In this document: piece by piece, positions 26,642-35,541 of the stretch
Numbering within the stretch: position 1 is the stretch's first letter
Layout: the number at the start of each line of letters is the position of its first letter
Assembly (NCBI GenBank): GCA_023411115.1
Contig: JAEYPF010000019.1
Span: forward strand, 124,001-188,000
DNA from: Methanobacteriota archaeon
GTDB lineage: Archaea > Methanobacteriota > Methanobacteria > Methanobacteriales > Methanobacteriaceae
DNA length: 64,000 bases
Direction: 5' to 3'
The notes under the pieces: generated by a model
Seen by the model: the letters and a program-made list of their open reading frames with translations, nothing else
Databases searched by the model: none
Told to the model about the DNA's origin: nothing
Program-made: the position numbers and the translations under genes

Positions 26642-27943
26642 ATGAAAAAAGCTGATGAACTACGTAAAAAAGCCGAAAATGAGTTGTATAGGGCTAAAGG
26701 GAAAAATATTCCAGAAAATGTTGTTGAACTGGTTCATGAACTTCAGGTATATCAGGCCGAATTAGAAATACAAAATGAAGAGTTAAAGAAGTCTCAGGAT
26801 GAATTATCAAGTCTTTATACTCATTATCATGAGTTATACGAGGATGCTCCTGTAGGATACTTTTCTTTATCGAGAGATGGAATTATAAGAAATGTAAATG
26901 CTGAAGGGGCTAAATTACTTGGGTTAAAAAAGGATAAGGTAATTACAAGGGGTTTTAATAGATTTATTCCTATCAATTGCCAGAATATATATTACTATTA
27001 TCTTGCCAATGCTATAGATTCGGGCAAAATGCAAAATTTTGAACTTGAATTACTTAGAGATAACTTAATATTCTATGTTCAAATGAGAATCGTGCCATTA
27101 TATGGTAAAATTAATGAAAAGTACAGAATAGTTATAGTAGATATAACAGAATTAAAAGAAACACAGATGGAATTAAAAGAAGCGCGTGACTTTTTGGATT
27201 TTAAAGTTCAGGAGAGGACAAGAGAGCTAAATGTGTCTGTGGATGAATTGAAGCGTTCCAATGAAGAATTACAGCAGTTTGCTTATGTTGCCTCTCATGA
27301 CCTTCAGGAACCCCTCAGGACCATTTCAAGTTTTACACAACTTTTAGAAAGGCGTTATAAAGATAAATTGGATTCAGATGCTGATGAATTTATAGATTAT
27401 GTCGTGGATGCTGCTCAAAGGATGCAGCAAATGATCATTGATCTACTGGAATATTCTAGAGTAATATCAAAAGGTGGAGAATTTAAAGAAATTGATGCAA
27501 ATGAATCACTGGATGCTGCATTATTTAATCTAAAAGGCCTAATTGAAGAGTGTAATGTGGAGGTTACTCATGATGAACTTCCAGAAATAATTGCTGATCA
27601 AGGACAGATTACTAAGGTGTTCCAGAACCTCATATCAAATTCAATAAAATTTAGTAAGCCTGATAAACCACCTAAAATTCATATTTCAGCTAAAGAAGAC
27701 CAAGATAAAAATGAATATGTTTTTAGCGTGCAGGATAATGGAATCGGAATGGATCCACAATATGCCGAACGTATTTTTACTATATTCCAACGATTACATA
27801 CTATGGATGAGTATCAGGGGACTGGAATTGGGTTGTCAATTGTTAAAAGAATAGTTGAGCGTCACGGTGGGCACATTTGGGTTGAATCAGAGTTAGGTAA
27901 AGGCTCAACTTTTTATTTCAGTATTCCTTATGCTGTAGAATAA
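26642..27943 (+). CDS. Soluble PAS-domain sensor histidine kinase
   Basis: 433 residues without membrane helices. N-terminal coiled coil (residues 5-60), PAS domain (about 65-170: LYEDAPVGYFSLSRDGIIRN), a second coiled coil, HisKA phosphoacceptor with His219 (ASHDLQEPLRTISSF), and HATPase_c with N box (QNLISNSIKFS), G1 (DNGIGM) and G2 (GTGIGLSIVKRIVERHGG). This N-terminal arrangement is typical of methanogen kinases that sense cytoplasmic redox or small molecules. No response regulator gene is nearby, so the partner is elsewhere. Short leader GAGGCCGGATAT precedes the ATG. Confidence 0.93.
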   Translation: MKKADELRKKAENELYRAKGKNIPENVVELVHELQVYQAELEIQNEELKKSQDELSSLYTHYHELYEDAPVGYFSLSRDGIIRNVNAEGAKLLGLKKDKVITRGFNRFIPINCQNIYYYYLANAIDSGKMQNFELELLRDNLIFYVQMRIVPLYGKINEKYRIVIVDITELKETQMELKEARDFLDFKVQERTRELNVSVDELKRSNEELQQFAYVASHDLQEPLRTISSFTQLLERRYKDKLDSDADEFIDYVVDAAQRMQQMIIDLLEYSRVISKGGEFKEIDANESLDAALFNLKGLIEECNVEVTHDELPEIIADQGQITKVFQNLISNSIKFSKPDKPPKIHISAKEDQDKNEYVFSVQDNGIGMDPQYAERIFTIFQRLHTMDEYQGTGIGLSIVKRIVERHGGHIWVESELGKGSTFYFSIPYAVE

Positions 27944-28068
27944 GAAAATATCTTCTAAAAAATTAATTTTCTATTTTTAATTTATAAAGCAATCATAATT
28001 TTTATGTTATTGGGAATTGTTAATAGTCAAATAGTATTAATAAATTTATACATAGTACTAATGATCAT

Positions 28069-28359
28069 ATGACAGAACAGTTTGAAGAAATAAAAAACGC
28101 CTTTCAGGATAACTGCAATGAATGCAGGCTAATTGACCAAAAAATTGCCATAATAATAGAATTTAAAGATAAAGAAGATGCAGAATGGTTTGAAAACGAT
28201 ATTGTATATCCTGAAGGAACTATGGAAAAATCTCCCCTGAAGCATGTAATGAAAGTGTCTGAAGAATCTAAAAAATTCGCTGAACCATTTTTTGATTACA
28301 CATACACATTTGAGGTCAAAGATAAGGACCAGTTAATCCGTAAACTCAATAAAAGATAA
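28069..28359 (+). CDS. Conserved small protein of unknown function
   Basis: 96 residues, acidic and soluble, with a pair of cysteines (DNCNECRLIDQ) and a beta-alpha-beta look (KIAIIIEFKDKEDAEWFEND ... YTYTFEVKDKDQLIRKL). I do not recognise the family. A TATA-like AATTTATACATAG lies about 25-35 bases upstream, suggesting a short leader. The next gene starts 15 bases after its stop with GGGGTGAT between them, so the two form an operon. Function unknown. Confidence 0.75.
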   Translation: MTEQFEEIKNAFQDNCNECRLIDQKIAIIIEFKDKEDAEWFENDIVYPEGTMEKSPLKHVMKVSEESKKFAEPFFDYTYTFEVKDKDQLIRKLNKR

Positions 28360-28374
28360 TATGGGGTGATAATC

Positions 28375-28719
28375 TTGCCATGGGAAAAATTACCCGGAAT
28401 TGAATTAGTCCCAATACCTGAAGATGTTAATGTACCGGAAGATATACCTGCTTCTAAGGTACGTATTCCTTCAACTTATACTGGCTATGATGTTGAATAT
28501 GAAGATGACGAGGAAAAGCCCGTAAATGAAAATGAAGCTACTCATCTACGGTTCACTGGGATAGATAGGAGATCTGACATTGTTGTAGGCCCAGTAAAAC
28601 CTCGAGGAATGATCAAATTAAATCTTTACCTTAACGATGAGGAAATGCCGGTGGTTAAGGAAGAAGCTTCTCACGTTAAAAGTAAAATACTCACTGAAAA
28701 ATATAGGCCGTTAAGATAA
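28375..28719 (+). CDS. Conserved small protein of unknown function
   Basis: 114 residues, starting at TTG 28375 with GGGGTGAT 4 bases upstream; the GTG at 28366 lies inside that binding site. Rich in Pro, Glu, Val and Asp, with no membrane helix, and containing PWEKLPGIELVPIPED and a C-terminal EASHVKSKILTEKYRPLR. Not recognised. Shares a transcript with the preceding 96-residue protein and converges with pmbA, with only 27 bases between stops. Confidence 0.72.
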   Translation: MPWEKLPGIELVPIPEDVNVPEDIPASKVRIPSTYTGYDVEYEDDEEKPVNENEATHLRFTGIDRRSDIVVGPVKPRGMIKLNLYLNDEEMPVVKEEASHVKSKILTEKYRPLR

Positions 28720-28746
28720 ATTAAAAACAAAAAAGATGAGGATTAA

Positions 28747-30048
28747 TTACCCAACAACCCTTAAACCTGGCGCTAAAATACGTGGAATAACAAAAGGTCC
28801 AAGTTGTCTGATTTCTTTAGAACCGCCTGATGCGTTTTTCATAACATTGAATATATTTCCAGATAACATTGCCTTTTTAACAGGGTCTACGATTTCTCCA
28901 TTTTCTATTTTAAATGCATTGTTGGCCTCAACTGAGAAATCCCCTGAAATTGGATTGGCAGTATGTGCACCTAAAACATCTGTAACAAGTATGCCTTTTT
29001 TAATATCTGAAATTTCAAGAACATCATCAAATTCAAGGATAAAATTACTTAAGCTCACTGCAGGCATATCTGCAAAGGAAGACCGCATACCGTTACCCGT
29101 ACTTTCTGTATCTCCTTTTTTAGAGGTGTATATGTCATAGATGAAACTTTTAAGAATTCCATTCTGGATTACAGAAGTTCTTTGTGTAGAGGTCCCTTCT
29201 CCATCACTTACTGCAGAAGCAAGTCCTCCTTCAAGTGTACCATCGTCGTACATACTTAAAGAGGGTGAGATAACTTCATTACCCATTTCATTTGCAAAAA
29301 TGGATCGGCCCCTTTGCACGTTGTCTGCATTAACAGCACTGACAAATGTTCCAAGAAGACCTGAAGCTGCACGATAGTCCAGTAAAACATCCATATCTTT
29401 GGTTTCTACGGGTTTACCATTTAATGAATTTTTTGCAATTTGACAGGCATTGTCTGCAATCCATTCTGGATTGATATCAAAGGATCTGGATGAATCACCT
29501 TCATAAGCGGTTGATATTTCACCATTACTTTCTGCATTTACAGCTATAAAACCTGAAAAGGATGTTCCTATTTCTTTACAGTTTACACCATTTGAATTTA
29601 AAATTAAACTTTCCGATTTCCCAGCAGAGAACCCTCCCGAAGTTGGTTCACATTTTTCCTCTTCGACGGTATCTATCATGGTTTTTGCAAATTCTATGGA
29701 TCCATCAATATCCATGGACTCATTTTTTTTATCATAAACGCCTTTGACTTGATTATATTTAGATTCTGGGGCAAAATCAAAGTATTTATCCGCAACGTTG
29801 GATTTGGCATTGAATACTGCTCTTCCAACTGTTTCATCGATTTTATCAACATTTGTTGTATAAGAAAATCCCATTTTACCTTCTAAAATTACTCTTATGC
29901 TGAAACCATAGGTAAATTCTTCTTTTGCAAAATTAATATCATTTTTTTGAATGTCTACATCGATACTTTTTTCTTTTTCCATGTAGACTTCGGCATATTC
30001 TGCATTCTTTAAAGCAAGATTTAATGCATTTTCTGCGGTATTTATCAT
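28747..30048 (-). CDS. pmbA: TldE/PmbA-family protease subunit
   Basis: 433 residues of the TldD/PmbA family: N-terminal VYMEKEKSIDVDIQKNDINFAKE, the central GFSAGKSESLILNSNGV and EGDSSRSFDINPEWI, and C-terminal LGAHTANPISGDFSVEANNAFKIENGEI. PmbA (TldE) lacks the metal-binding HExxxH seen in TldD, and none is visible here, so this is the non-catalytic partner of a TldD/TldE peptidase. No tldD is adjacent. GGAGG lies 6 bases before the ATG, and this GGAGG pairs with upstream leader sequence in hairpin cluster C. Confidence 0.92.
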   Translation of the reverse strand: MINTAENALNLALKNAEYAEVYMEKEKSIDVDIQKNDINFAKEEFTYGFSIRVILEGKMGFSYTTNVDKIDETVGRAVFNAKSNVADKYFDFAPESKYNQVKGVYDKKNESMDIDGSIEFAKTMIDTVEEEKCEPTSGGFSAGKSESLILNSNGVNCKEIGTSFSGFIAVNAESNGEISTAYEGDSSRSFDINPEWIADNACQIAKNSLNGKPVETKDMDVLLDYRAASGLLGTFVSAVNADNVQRGRSIFANEMGNEVISPSLSMYDDGTLEGGLASAVSDGEGTSTQRTSVIQNGILKSFIYDIYTSKKGDTESTGNGMRSSFADMPAVSLSNFILEFDDVLEISDIKKGILVTDVLGAHTANPISGDFSVEANNAFKIENGEIVDPVKKAMLSGNIFNVMKNASGGSKEIRQLGPFVIPRILAPGLRVVG

Positions 30049-30054
30049 TTAAAA

Positions 30055-30157
30055 CCTCCAAAATTTTTAATTTTGAGGTTATCAAACACGAGTGTTTGGT
30101 ACATCGAAAGCTTCGCTTTCGACAGTTCCAAAATTCAGAATGAATTTTGATAACCTC
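30055..30157. repeat. Multi-hairpin repeat cluster C, covering the pmbA ribosome binding site
   Basis: Outer stem GAGGTTATCAAA 30075-30086 with TTTGATAACCTC 30146-30157, 12 perfect pairs. It encloses CAAACAC-GA-GTGTTTG (30083-30098), TCGAAAGC-TTC-GCTTTCGA (30104-30122) and CAAAATTC-AGAAT-GAATTTTG (30129-30149). The first and third hairpins share bases with the outer stem, so they are alternative folds. Next to it, CCTCCAAAAT (30055-30064) can pair with ATTTTGAGG (30070-30078), which would hide the GGAGG of pmbA in its mRNA. Lies between phosphoglycolate phosphatase and pmbA, both leftward. Confidence 0.75.
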
Positions 30158-30177
30158 CAGGTTGATTAAATGGATTT

Positions 30178-30852
30178 TTAACTTAAAATAAATTTCTCAA
30201 TTGCCTCTGCGGTCCCGTCTCCGTAGGGCTTTTTTGTCACATAGTCAGTATTTTCTTTGAGCTCTTCATCAGCATTTGAAACAGCAACTTTAAATCCTGC
30301 AACTTCTAAAAATTCAAGATCATTTTCACTGTCTCCCACCGCTAATATTTCATCAAGGGTGATGCCCATATCCTTTGCAACCATTTCCAGTGATTTCCCC
30401 TTATTAACAGAAGGGTCGGTAAGGTGTATTGCAAATTTGGTGTCGTATACCTCAACATCAAAGTCTTTTACAGTTTCTTTTACAATATTTACGTCAATTT
30501 CACGCCTTATTGCAATTTCGGATAATCTCAAGTCTGAAAATTCTGTTTTATGAACATCATATTTTGATTTTAAGAATTCATAGGCAGGTTTGCACTTTTC
30601 GATATCTCCAAGAATCAATCCTTTTTTTCTTGTTTGTATGATTCCGCCATTTTCACCTACTATACCGCCTGATGTACCCACCATGATTGCTACCATCTTA
30701 GCTGCACAGAGTATATTTCCAGTTACTAATATGACAGGATAACCATTTTCTTCTGCTTTTCGCAGGGCATTAATTGCATTTACACATATCTTCCTATTTT
30801 TATCGGTAATTGTACCGTCTATGTCTACAGCAATTGCTTTCATTAATGACAT
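30178..30852 (-). CDS. Phosphoglycolate phosphatase, archaeal HAD type
   Basis: 224-residue HAD-superfamily phosphatase of the Cof/IIB type. Motif I DIDGTITDKNR with the nucleophile and acid/base Asp, motif II VTGN, motif III Lys (VNKGKS) and motif IV VGDSENDLEFL. Length and the short IIB cap match archaeal phosphoglycolate phosphatase (TIGR01487), which removes phosphate from 2-phosphoglycolate; sucrose- or sugar-phosphatase activity cannot be excluded. Two ATGs are possible, 30852 and 30843 (MKAIAVDIDGT); GGAG is 2 and 11 bases away respectively, so the start is undecided. Confidence 0.88.
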   Translation of the reverse strand: MSLMKAIAVDIDGTITDKNRKICVNAINALRKAEENGYPVILVTGNILCAAKMVAIMVGTSGGIVGENGGIIQTRKKGLILGDIEKCKPAYEFLKSKYDVHKTEFSDLRLSEIAIRREIDVNIVKETVKDFDVEVYDTKFAIHLTDPSVNKGKSLEMVAKDMGITLDEILAVGDSENDLEFLEVAGFKVAVSNADEELKENTDYVTKKPYGDGTAEAIEKFILS

Positions 30853-30972
30853 TACTCCGATTAATTTAAAATAATAATTGAAATCAACTCTAAAAAGAGT
30901 TGATAAGCATATAATAGTATCAGATAGTGATGGATTAATAATTATATGGATTAAAAACCATTATTTTCTGCA

Positions 30973-32022
30973 CTAGAATGCAGAACCATATCTAAAGGCT
31001 ATATTACATGTTCCCTCTTTACTGACCATACATGCTCCAATTGGGTTCATAGGATTGCACTTTGTTCTGAAAAGAGTACATTCTTCTGGTCTTGCAACGC
31101 CTCTTAGAATTGGGCCGCATATACAGCCGGTTGGAACTTTTTCCCCCTGTTCTACCTGAATATCGAACCTTTCCCTTGCACTGACATTTGCAAATTCATC
31201 CCTTATTTCATAGGTAGAGTTAGGAATTTCCGGGAAACCTCTCCATTCTTTGTCTTTAATGTAGAAAACTTCATCCATAAGTTTTTGAGCCTTTACGTTT
31301 CCTTCTTCCCTGACGGCTCGTTTATATTCATTTTGAACTTCTGCTTTGCCTTCATCCATCTGTTTTAATATCATATAAATCGCAATCAGGATATCAAATG
31401 GATTAAATCCTGCTACAACTTGAGGGATGCCGTATTTTTCAGAAAATTCATTATATGGTTTTGTCCCTATGATTGTTGAAACGTGTCCTGGTTCTATAAG
31501 GGCATTTAGATTTACTTCTCCTGATTCGATCAGGAATTTTAAAGCAGGAGGAATTAATCTGTGGCAGGATAAGATTGAAAGATTTTTTGGAGGACCTGCA
31601 ACTATTTCAGCTGCCGTGGTGGGTGCAGTAGTTTCAAAACCTGCTGCCATAAATACAACTTCGTTATCAATCTTTTCTGCAATTTCAACTGCGTTATTTA
31701 TTCCATAGACAATTCTTACATCAGCACCTTCTGCCTTTGCTTCAGCCAATGTTCCGGTTGTTCCAGGAACCCTCAACATATCACCAAATGTTGTAATAGT
31801 AACGCCTTTCCTTGCAAGATATAGACATTCATCTACTTCTATTGAAGGTACACAACAGACTGGACAGCCTGGACCTGCTACGACTTCCACTTCTTTTGGG
31901 ATCAATGATCTTATTCCGTGCTGCATTATGGTGTGTTCATGAGATCCACATACATGCATTATTTTAACGGGTCTTTTGATGTTTTCAATGCGTTCTACTA
32001 TTTCTTTGGACAAATTTTTCAT
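30973..32022 (-). CDS. hypD: [NiFe] hydrogenase maturation protein HypD
   Basis: 349 residues. HypD motifs: MHVCGSHEHTIMQHGIRSLIP, GPGCPVCC and the C-terminal cysteines in GCICGPILRGVARPEEC and KCNPMNPIGACMVSKEGTC, which hold a [4Fe-4S] cluster. With HypC it carries the Fe(CN)2CO unit for [NiFe] hydrogenases, which hydrogenotrophic methanogens need. AAGGTGA is 5 bases before the ATG. No other hyp gene adjoins it. A divergent AT-rich gap of about 700 bases separates it from the Mur genes. Confidence 0.97.
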   Translation of the reverse strand: MKNLSKEIVERIENIKRPVKIMHVCGSHEHTIMQHGIRSLIPKEVEVVAGPGCPVCCVPSIEVDECLYLARKGVTITTFGDMLRVPGTTGTLAEAKAEGADVRIVYGINNAVEIAEKIDNEVVFMAAGFETTAPTTAAEIVAGPPKNLSILSCHRLIPPALKFLIESGEVNLNALIEPGHVSTIIGTKPYNEFSEKYGIPQVVAGFNPFDILIAIYMILKQMDEGKAEVQNEYKRAVREEGNVKAQKLMDEVFYIKDKEWRGFPEIPNSTYEIRDEFANVSARERFDIQVEQGEKVPTGCICGPILRGVARPEECTLFRTKCNPMNPIGACMVSKEGTCNIAFRYGSAF

Positions 32023-32720
32023 GGTGTCACCTTGATTTGTTTTCGCTGTTATTTTTGATTATTAATCATTTTGTTGTAAGTTTAATAATCCTTTAAATAT
32101 CTAAAGTAAAGATTTAAAGATATTTTTCAGGCAATGACTTTAAATTATTCAATTTAATTTATTATTCATATATTGTTAATACATCGTTATATAATTGCTG
32201 CTTTAGTATTTTTTAAATTTTAATGGGGTATCTAATGTCATTTAATCCAATAAAAAGCCATTATTTATTGAAATTAATTCTTTGAAAAGATAATATAATG
32301 GGATTTTGATAGTTTCATATTTAAGACATATTCGTTGAATTATATTAACTAAAAATCATTTATATATGATTGTAATAAATACAAATTAATTATTCTAATT
32401 TGCGAAGATCAAATTAATTGAATAATAGAATTATCAAAAAATTTATTATTACAAATAACAAAAAAATTAATACAAAAAAGTAAATATGGCTGTTTAAGAT
32501 AAATAATATTGAAAATAATTTTATGGCTTTATATAGATGGATTAGGGTTTAATAATAAAAATGGGTACTTATTTATGAATTTATGGGATCAATTAACTTC
32601 AATTTACAGAGTTAGGAAAAATTCAAGCGTTACAATTAAATATCTGTATTTTAATAATATTTTAGAAGCCATTTTAAATAGTCATAATAACCTTTAGGAT
32701 TATAAATATCGGTAGGTAGT
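32023..32720. other. 698-base AT-rich gap between hypD and the Mur ligase genes
   Basis: Divergent promoter region. TTTATATATG at 32359-32368, within the partial palindrome ATCATTTATATATGAT, is the best TATA candidate, though it is about 350 bases from the Mur gene. A weak open frame (32509-32697) has a TTG start, no ribosome binding site and a composition like the flanking DNA, so I do not call it. No RNA gene or repeat cluster seen. Confidence 0.4.
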
Positions 32721-35510
32721 ATGAAAGTTGCAGTGGTCGGATTGGGAACAGAAGGTAAAAATGCTGTAAAATCCCTTATTAATCATGGATATAAAGTTTA
32801 TGCTTCTGATATGCAAAAAAATTTGGAATTAAAGTATAACCCTGCTATAGATCTTGATTTGGGATATCATGATTTTGATAAGATAAATTCTGCAGATGCA
32901 GTGGTCTTAAGCCCAAGTCTATGGAGCAGTAAAATCGGTGAAGAGATAAGATCTCGTAAGAAGTCTTTATTCGATGTTCTGCCGGATCATAAATCTATTT
33001 TTACAATAGGGGTAACCGGAACCAATGGTAAAACAACCACCTGTCACATGATTAAGGAAATACTTGAAAAATCAGGATTTGATGTCCTGGTGGGTGGAAA
33101 TGCCGGCGGAGGATTTGAAGGATATACAAAACTTATACTTGAAACCTCAAAACAAAAATATGATATTTTAATAGTCGAGGTTTGTGATATGACCCTTGAT
33201 TTTTGTTCTTATGCATTTGATTTTGATTTAATAGTTGTAACCAACATGGGACACGATCATATGGATTATCATAATTCCATTGAAAACTATAGAAACTCTT
33301 TGAGCAGATTTTTAGAAGGGAAAACAGCCATATTAAATGAACAGGACGAAATTTTGGCAGGAATTGGAGATTATCCAGCTAAAACATTCTTTTTTGGAAA
33401 TGGACATAGAGACCTTAAATTGTTCGGTAAATTCAACCTGCAAAATGCAGCAGCAGCCGAAAAAGTTGCGCAATTTTTAGAAATTCCAGAGATGAATATT
33501 AACAATGCATTAAAAGAGTTTAAAGGTGTTGAGGGAAGATCAACCACTTTAAATTTGTCTGGATGCAACATGGTAGTTGGAAAAACAGATAATATTGATG
33601 CAATAAAGGCAGTATTTAATGAGTTTAAATTTGACGTAGCTATAATTGGTACACCAAGAAAGAATGAAACCTGTAGATTTGGAATTTTAAAAGAAGTAGC
33701 TAAAGCTAATCCAGATACTGTAGTTCTATTTCCTGGACTTGAAGATACAATTGACATTGCATTTAAAAAACTAAAAGACGAAGGTTACAATGGAAATATC
33801 AGAATAATAGAAGACACAGCAGATATTGTGAGTTTTGCAGTGGAGTGCAGTGAAAAATGTGAGAACATATTCATAGGCGGAAATGGCCAAAGTAAGCTAA
33901 TAGAAATACAAGAAACACTACGGAGATTAACAAAGGATGATACAGTGATTAGGGGCAAAAAAGTACTGATAATAGGCGCAGGAAATGCAGGAAGACCCGC
34001 AGCACATCTTTTAAACTACCTGGGCAATGATATTATCATTTCTGACATCAAAGAATTTGAGCAGTTACCACGGAAAGCAAGAAAAAGAATTGAAGAATTA
34101 CAGGAGAAAGGAATAGCTGTAGAACTTGGATCTCACGTAAATGAACATGCAATGTGGGCAGATATTGTTTTTGTTTCTCCAAGTGTTCCTAAACATTCTG
34201 AAATTAGACAATTTATTGATGAGTGTAAAGAAAATTATGAAATCATGGAGATTGGCACCAAAGATATTGGAAGAATGATAAATTCTCTTATAAAAATTCC
34301 TATGGCAGGTATTGCAGGAACAGACGGTAAAACCACCACCACAAACATGACAAATTATACACTATCTGATAAGTACGAAACCTTATTTTTCTCATCCCTA
34401 CAAAATTCCCTAGTTATTGAAGGACTGGTTGATTTTATAGTGGAAAATGGAACTGGAAATAAAGACTTCGCTGTTTTTGAACTTCCTCATGGTACTATAA
34501 GGATGTTAGATGGACTTGAAATTTGTGCAGGGATTTTAACAAACCTTACACCCGACCACATGGATGAATTCAACACCTATGAAGAATATGTTGAAAGAAA
34601 TGTAGCTATAAAGGATTTACTTCATAAAAATGGAATTTTAATTGCAAATGGTGATGATCCAATAATTAGTATACTGGCCCCCAAGTTTGATAAGGAAGTT
34701 ATATATTATGGGTTTAATGAGCCAAGAGAAGTCGCATGTGAAGGTAAAACTTACTGTCATAAACACAATATAGATTTTGATATTTTAGCAGAGGATGTTA
34801 AGCTTAAGGGACTTTATGGTTCAGAATTTACCATTAAAACTGGAATTATTCCAACTGTAGTCTGTAAACACTGTAGTAAAATATACTGTGACTGCGGTAA
34901 TTTTGAAAGGAAATATAGAGATCCATGTACTATGAAAATACAGCTTAAAATACCTGGTGCATGTAATATAGAAAATGCAATGGCATCTTTTGCTGTAGAT
35001 ATGATTTTAGATTTTGATTTGGATCACATAAAGTATAAACTGGAAAACTTCTCTGGCGTGGATGGAAGATTTGAAAAAATCGACCTAATTAATGATGTAA
35101 ATATATTCATGGACGCAGCACATAATCCTGAGGCCATGGAACGCCTTTTAAATGGTTTGAATCTTGAAGGAAAACTTATAATTAGTGTAGATAATCCAGA
35201 TACACTTACTGTACGTGATAAATTTAAAATAGGTACTATAATTGGGAAGTACGCTGATGTAGTTATTGCAAGTGCAAAAAATGAAACAACAGAAGTTATA
35301 GATATTGATGCAGCTAAAACAGTAATTAAAGGGGCTAATGGCATAGAAACACATCAAACTACTAATGTTGCAGATTCAATCTGTAAAGCATTGAAAATTG
35401 CAAAAAGTGGAGATACAATAATTCATATAGGTCCTGGAGTCGTTAATGCCTACGAAAATGTAAAATCAGAAATATATAAAGGTATTAATGATTTTAAAGA
35501 TAAAATTTGA
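32721..35510 (+). CDS. Tandem Mur ligase (two fused modules), probable pseudomurein peptide ligase
   Basis: 929 residues, about twice a normal Mur ligase. Module 1 (1-410): Rossmann start VAVVGLGTEGKNAV and ATP-binding loop GVTGTNGKTTTCH from residue 97. Module 2 (415-929): a new Rossmann start VLIIGAGNAGRPAA and a second ATP loop GIAGTDGKTTTTN from about 530, then EMMD-type substrate segments and DAAHNPEAMERLL near the end. Cysteines 715, 718, 723 and 725 (CKHCSKIYCDC) suggest a zinc site inserted in module 2. Mur ligases join amino acids to a nucleotide-linked sugar or peptide in the cytoplasm; in pseudomurein-walled methanogens such genes are thought to build the wall peptide. Substrate of each module unknown. 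Confidence 0.88.
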   Translation: MKVAVVGLGTEGKNAVKSLINHGYKVYASDMQKNLELKYNPAIDLDLGYHDFDKINSADAVVLSPSLWSSKIGEEIRSRKKSLFDVLPDHKSIFTIGVTGTNGKTTTCHMIKEILEKSGFDVLVGGNAGGGFEGYTKLILETSKQKYDILIVEVCDMTLDFCSYAFDFDLIVVTNMGHDHMDYHNSIENYRNSLSRFLEGKTAILNEQDEILAGIGDYPAKTFFFGNGHRDLKLFGKFNLQNAAAAEKVAQFLEIPEMNINNALKEFKGVEGRSTTLNLSGCNMVVGKTDNIDAIKAVFNEFKFDVAIIGTPRKNETCRFGILKEVAKANPDTVVLFPGLEDTIDIAFKKLKDEGYNGNIRIIEDTADIVSFAVECSEKCENIFIGGNGQSKLIEIQETLRRLTKDDTVIRGKKVLIIGAGNAGRPAAHLLNYLGNDIIISDIKEFEQLPRKARKRIEELQEKGIAVELGSHVNEHAMWADIVFVSPSVPKHSEIRQFIDECKENYEIMEIGTKDIGRMINSLIKIPMAGIAGTDGKTTTTNMTNYTLSDKYETLFFSSLQNSLVIEGLVDFIVENGTGNKDFAVFELPHGTIRMLDGLEICAGILTNLTPDHMDEFNTYEEYVERNVAIKDLLHKNGILIANGDDPIISILAPKFDKEVIYYGFNEPREVACEGKTYCHKHNIDFDILAEDVKLKGLYGSEFTIKTGIIPTVVCKHCSKIYCDCGNFERKYRDPCTMKIQLKIPGACNIENAMASFAVDMILDFDLDHIKYKLENFSGVDGRFEKIDLINDVNIFMDAAHNPEAMERLLNGLNLEGKLIISVDNPDTLTVRDKFKIGTIIGKYADVVIASAKNETTEVIDIDAAKTVIKGANGIETHQTTNVADSICKALKIAKSGDTIIHIGPGVVNAYENVKSEIYKGINDFKDKI

Positions 35511-35541
35511 ATTCAGTGAACAGATAAACGGATTTATTTTT

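Noticed and set aside
32509..32697. Open frame of 62 codons before the Mur gene
   Set aside because: TTG start, no ribosome binding site, composition like the surrounding AT-rich DNA and no recognisable family.
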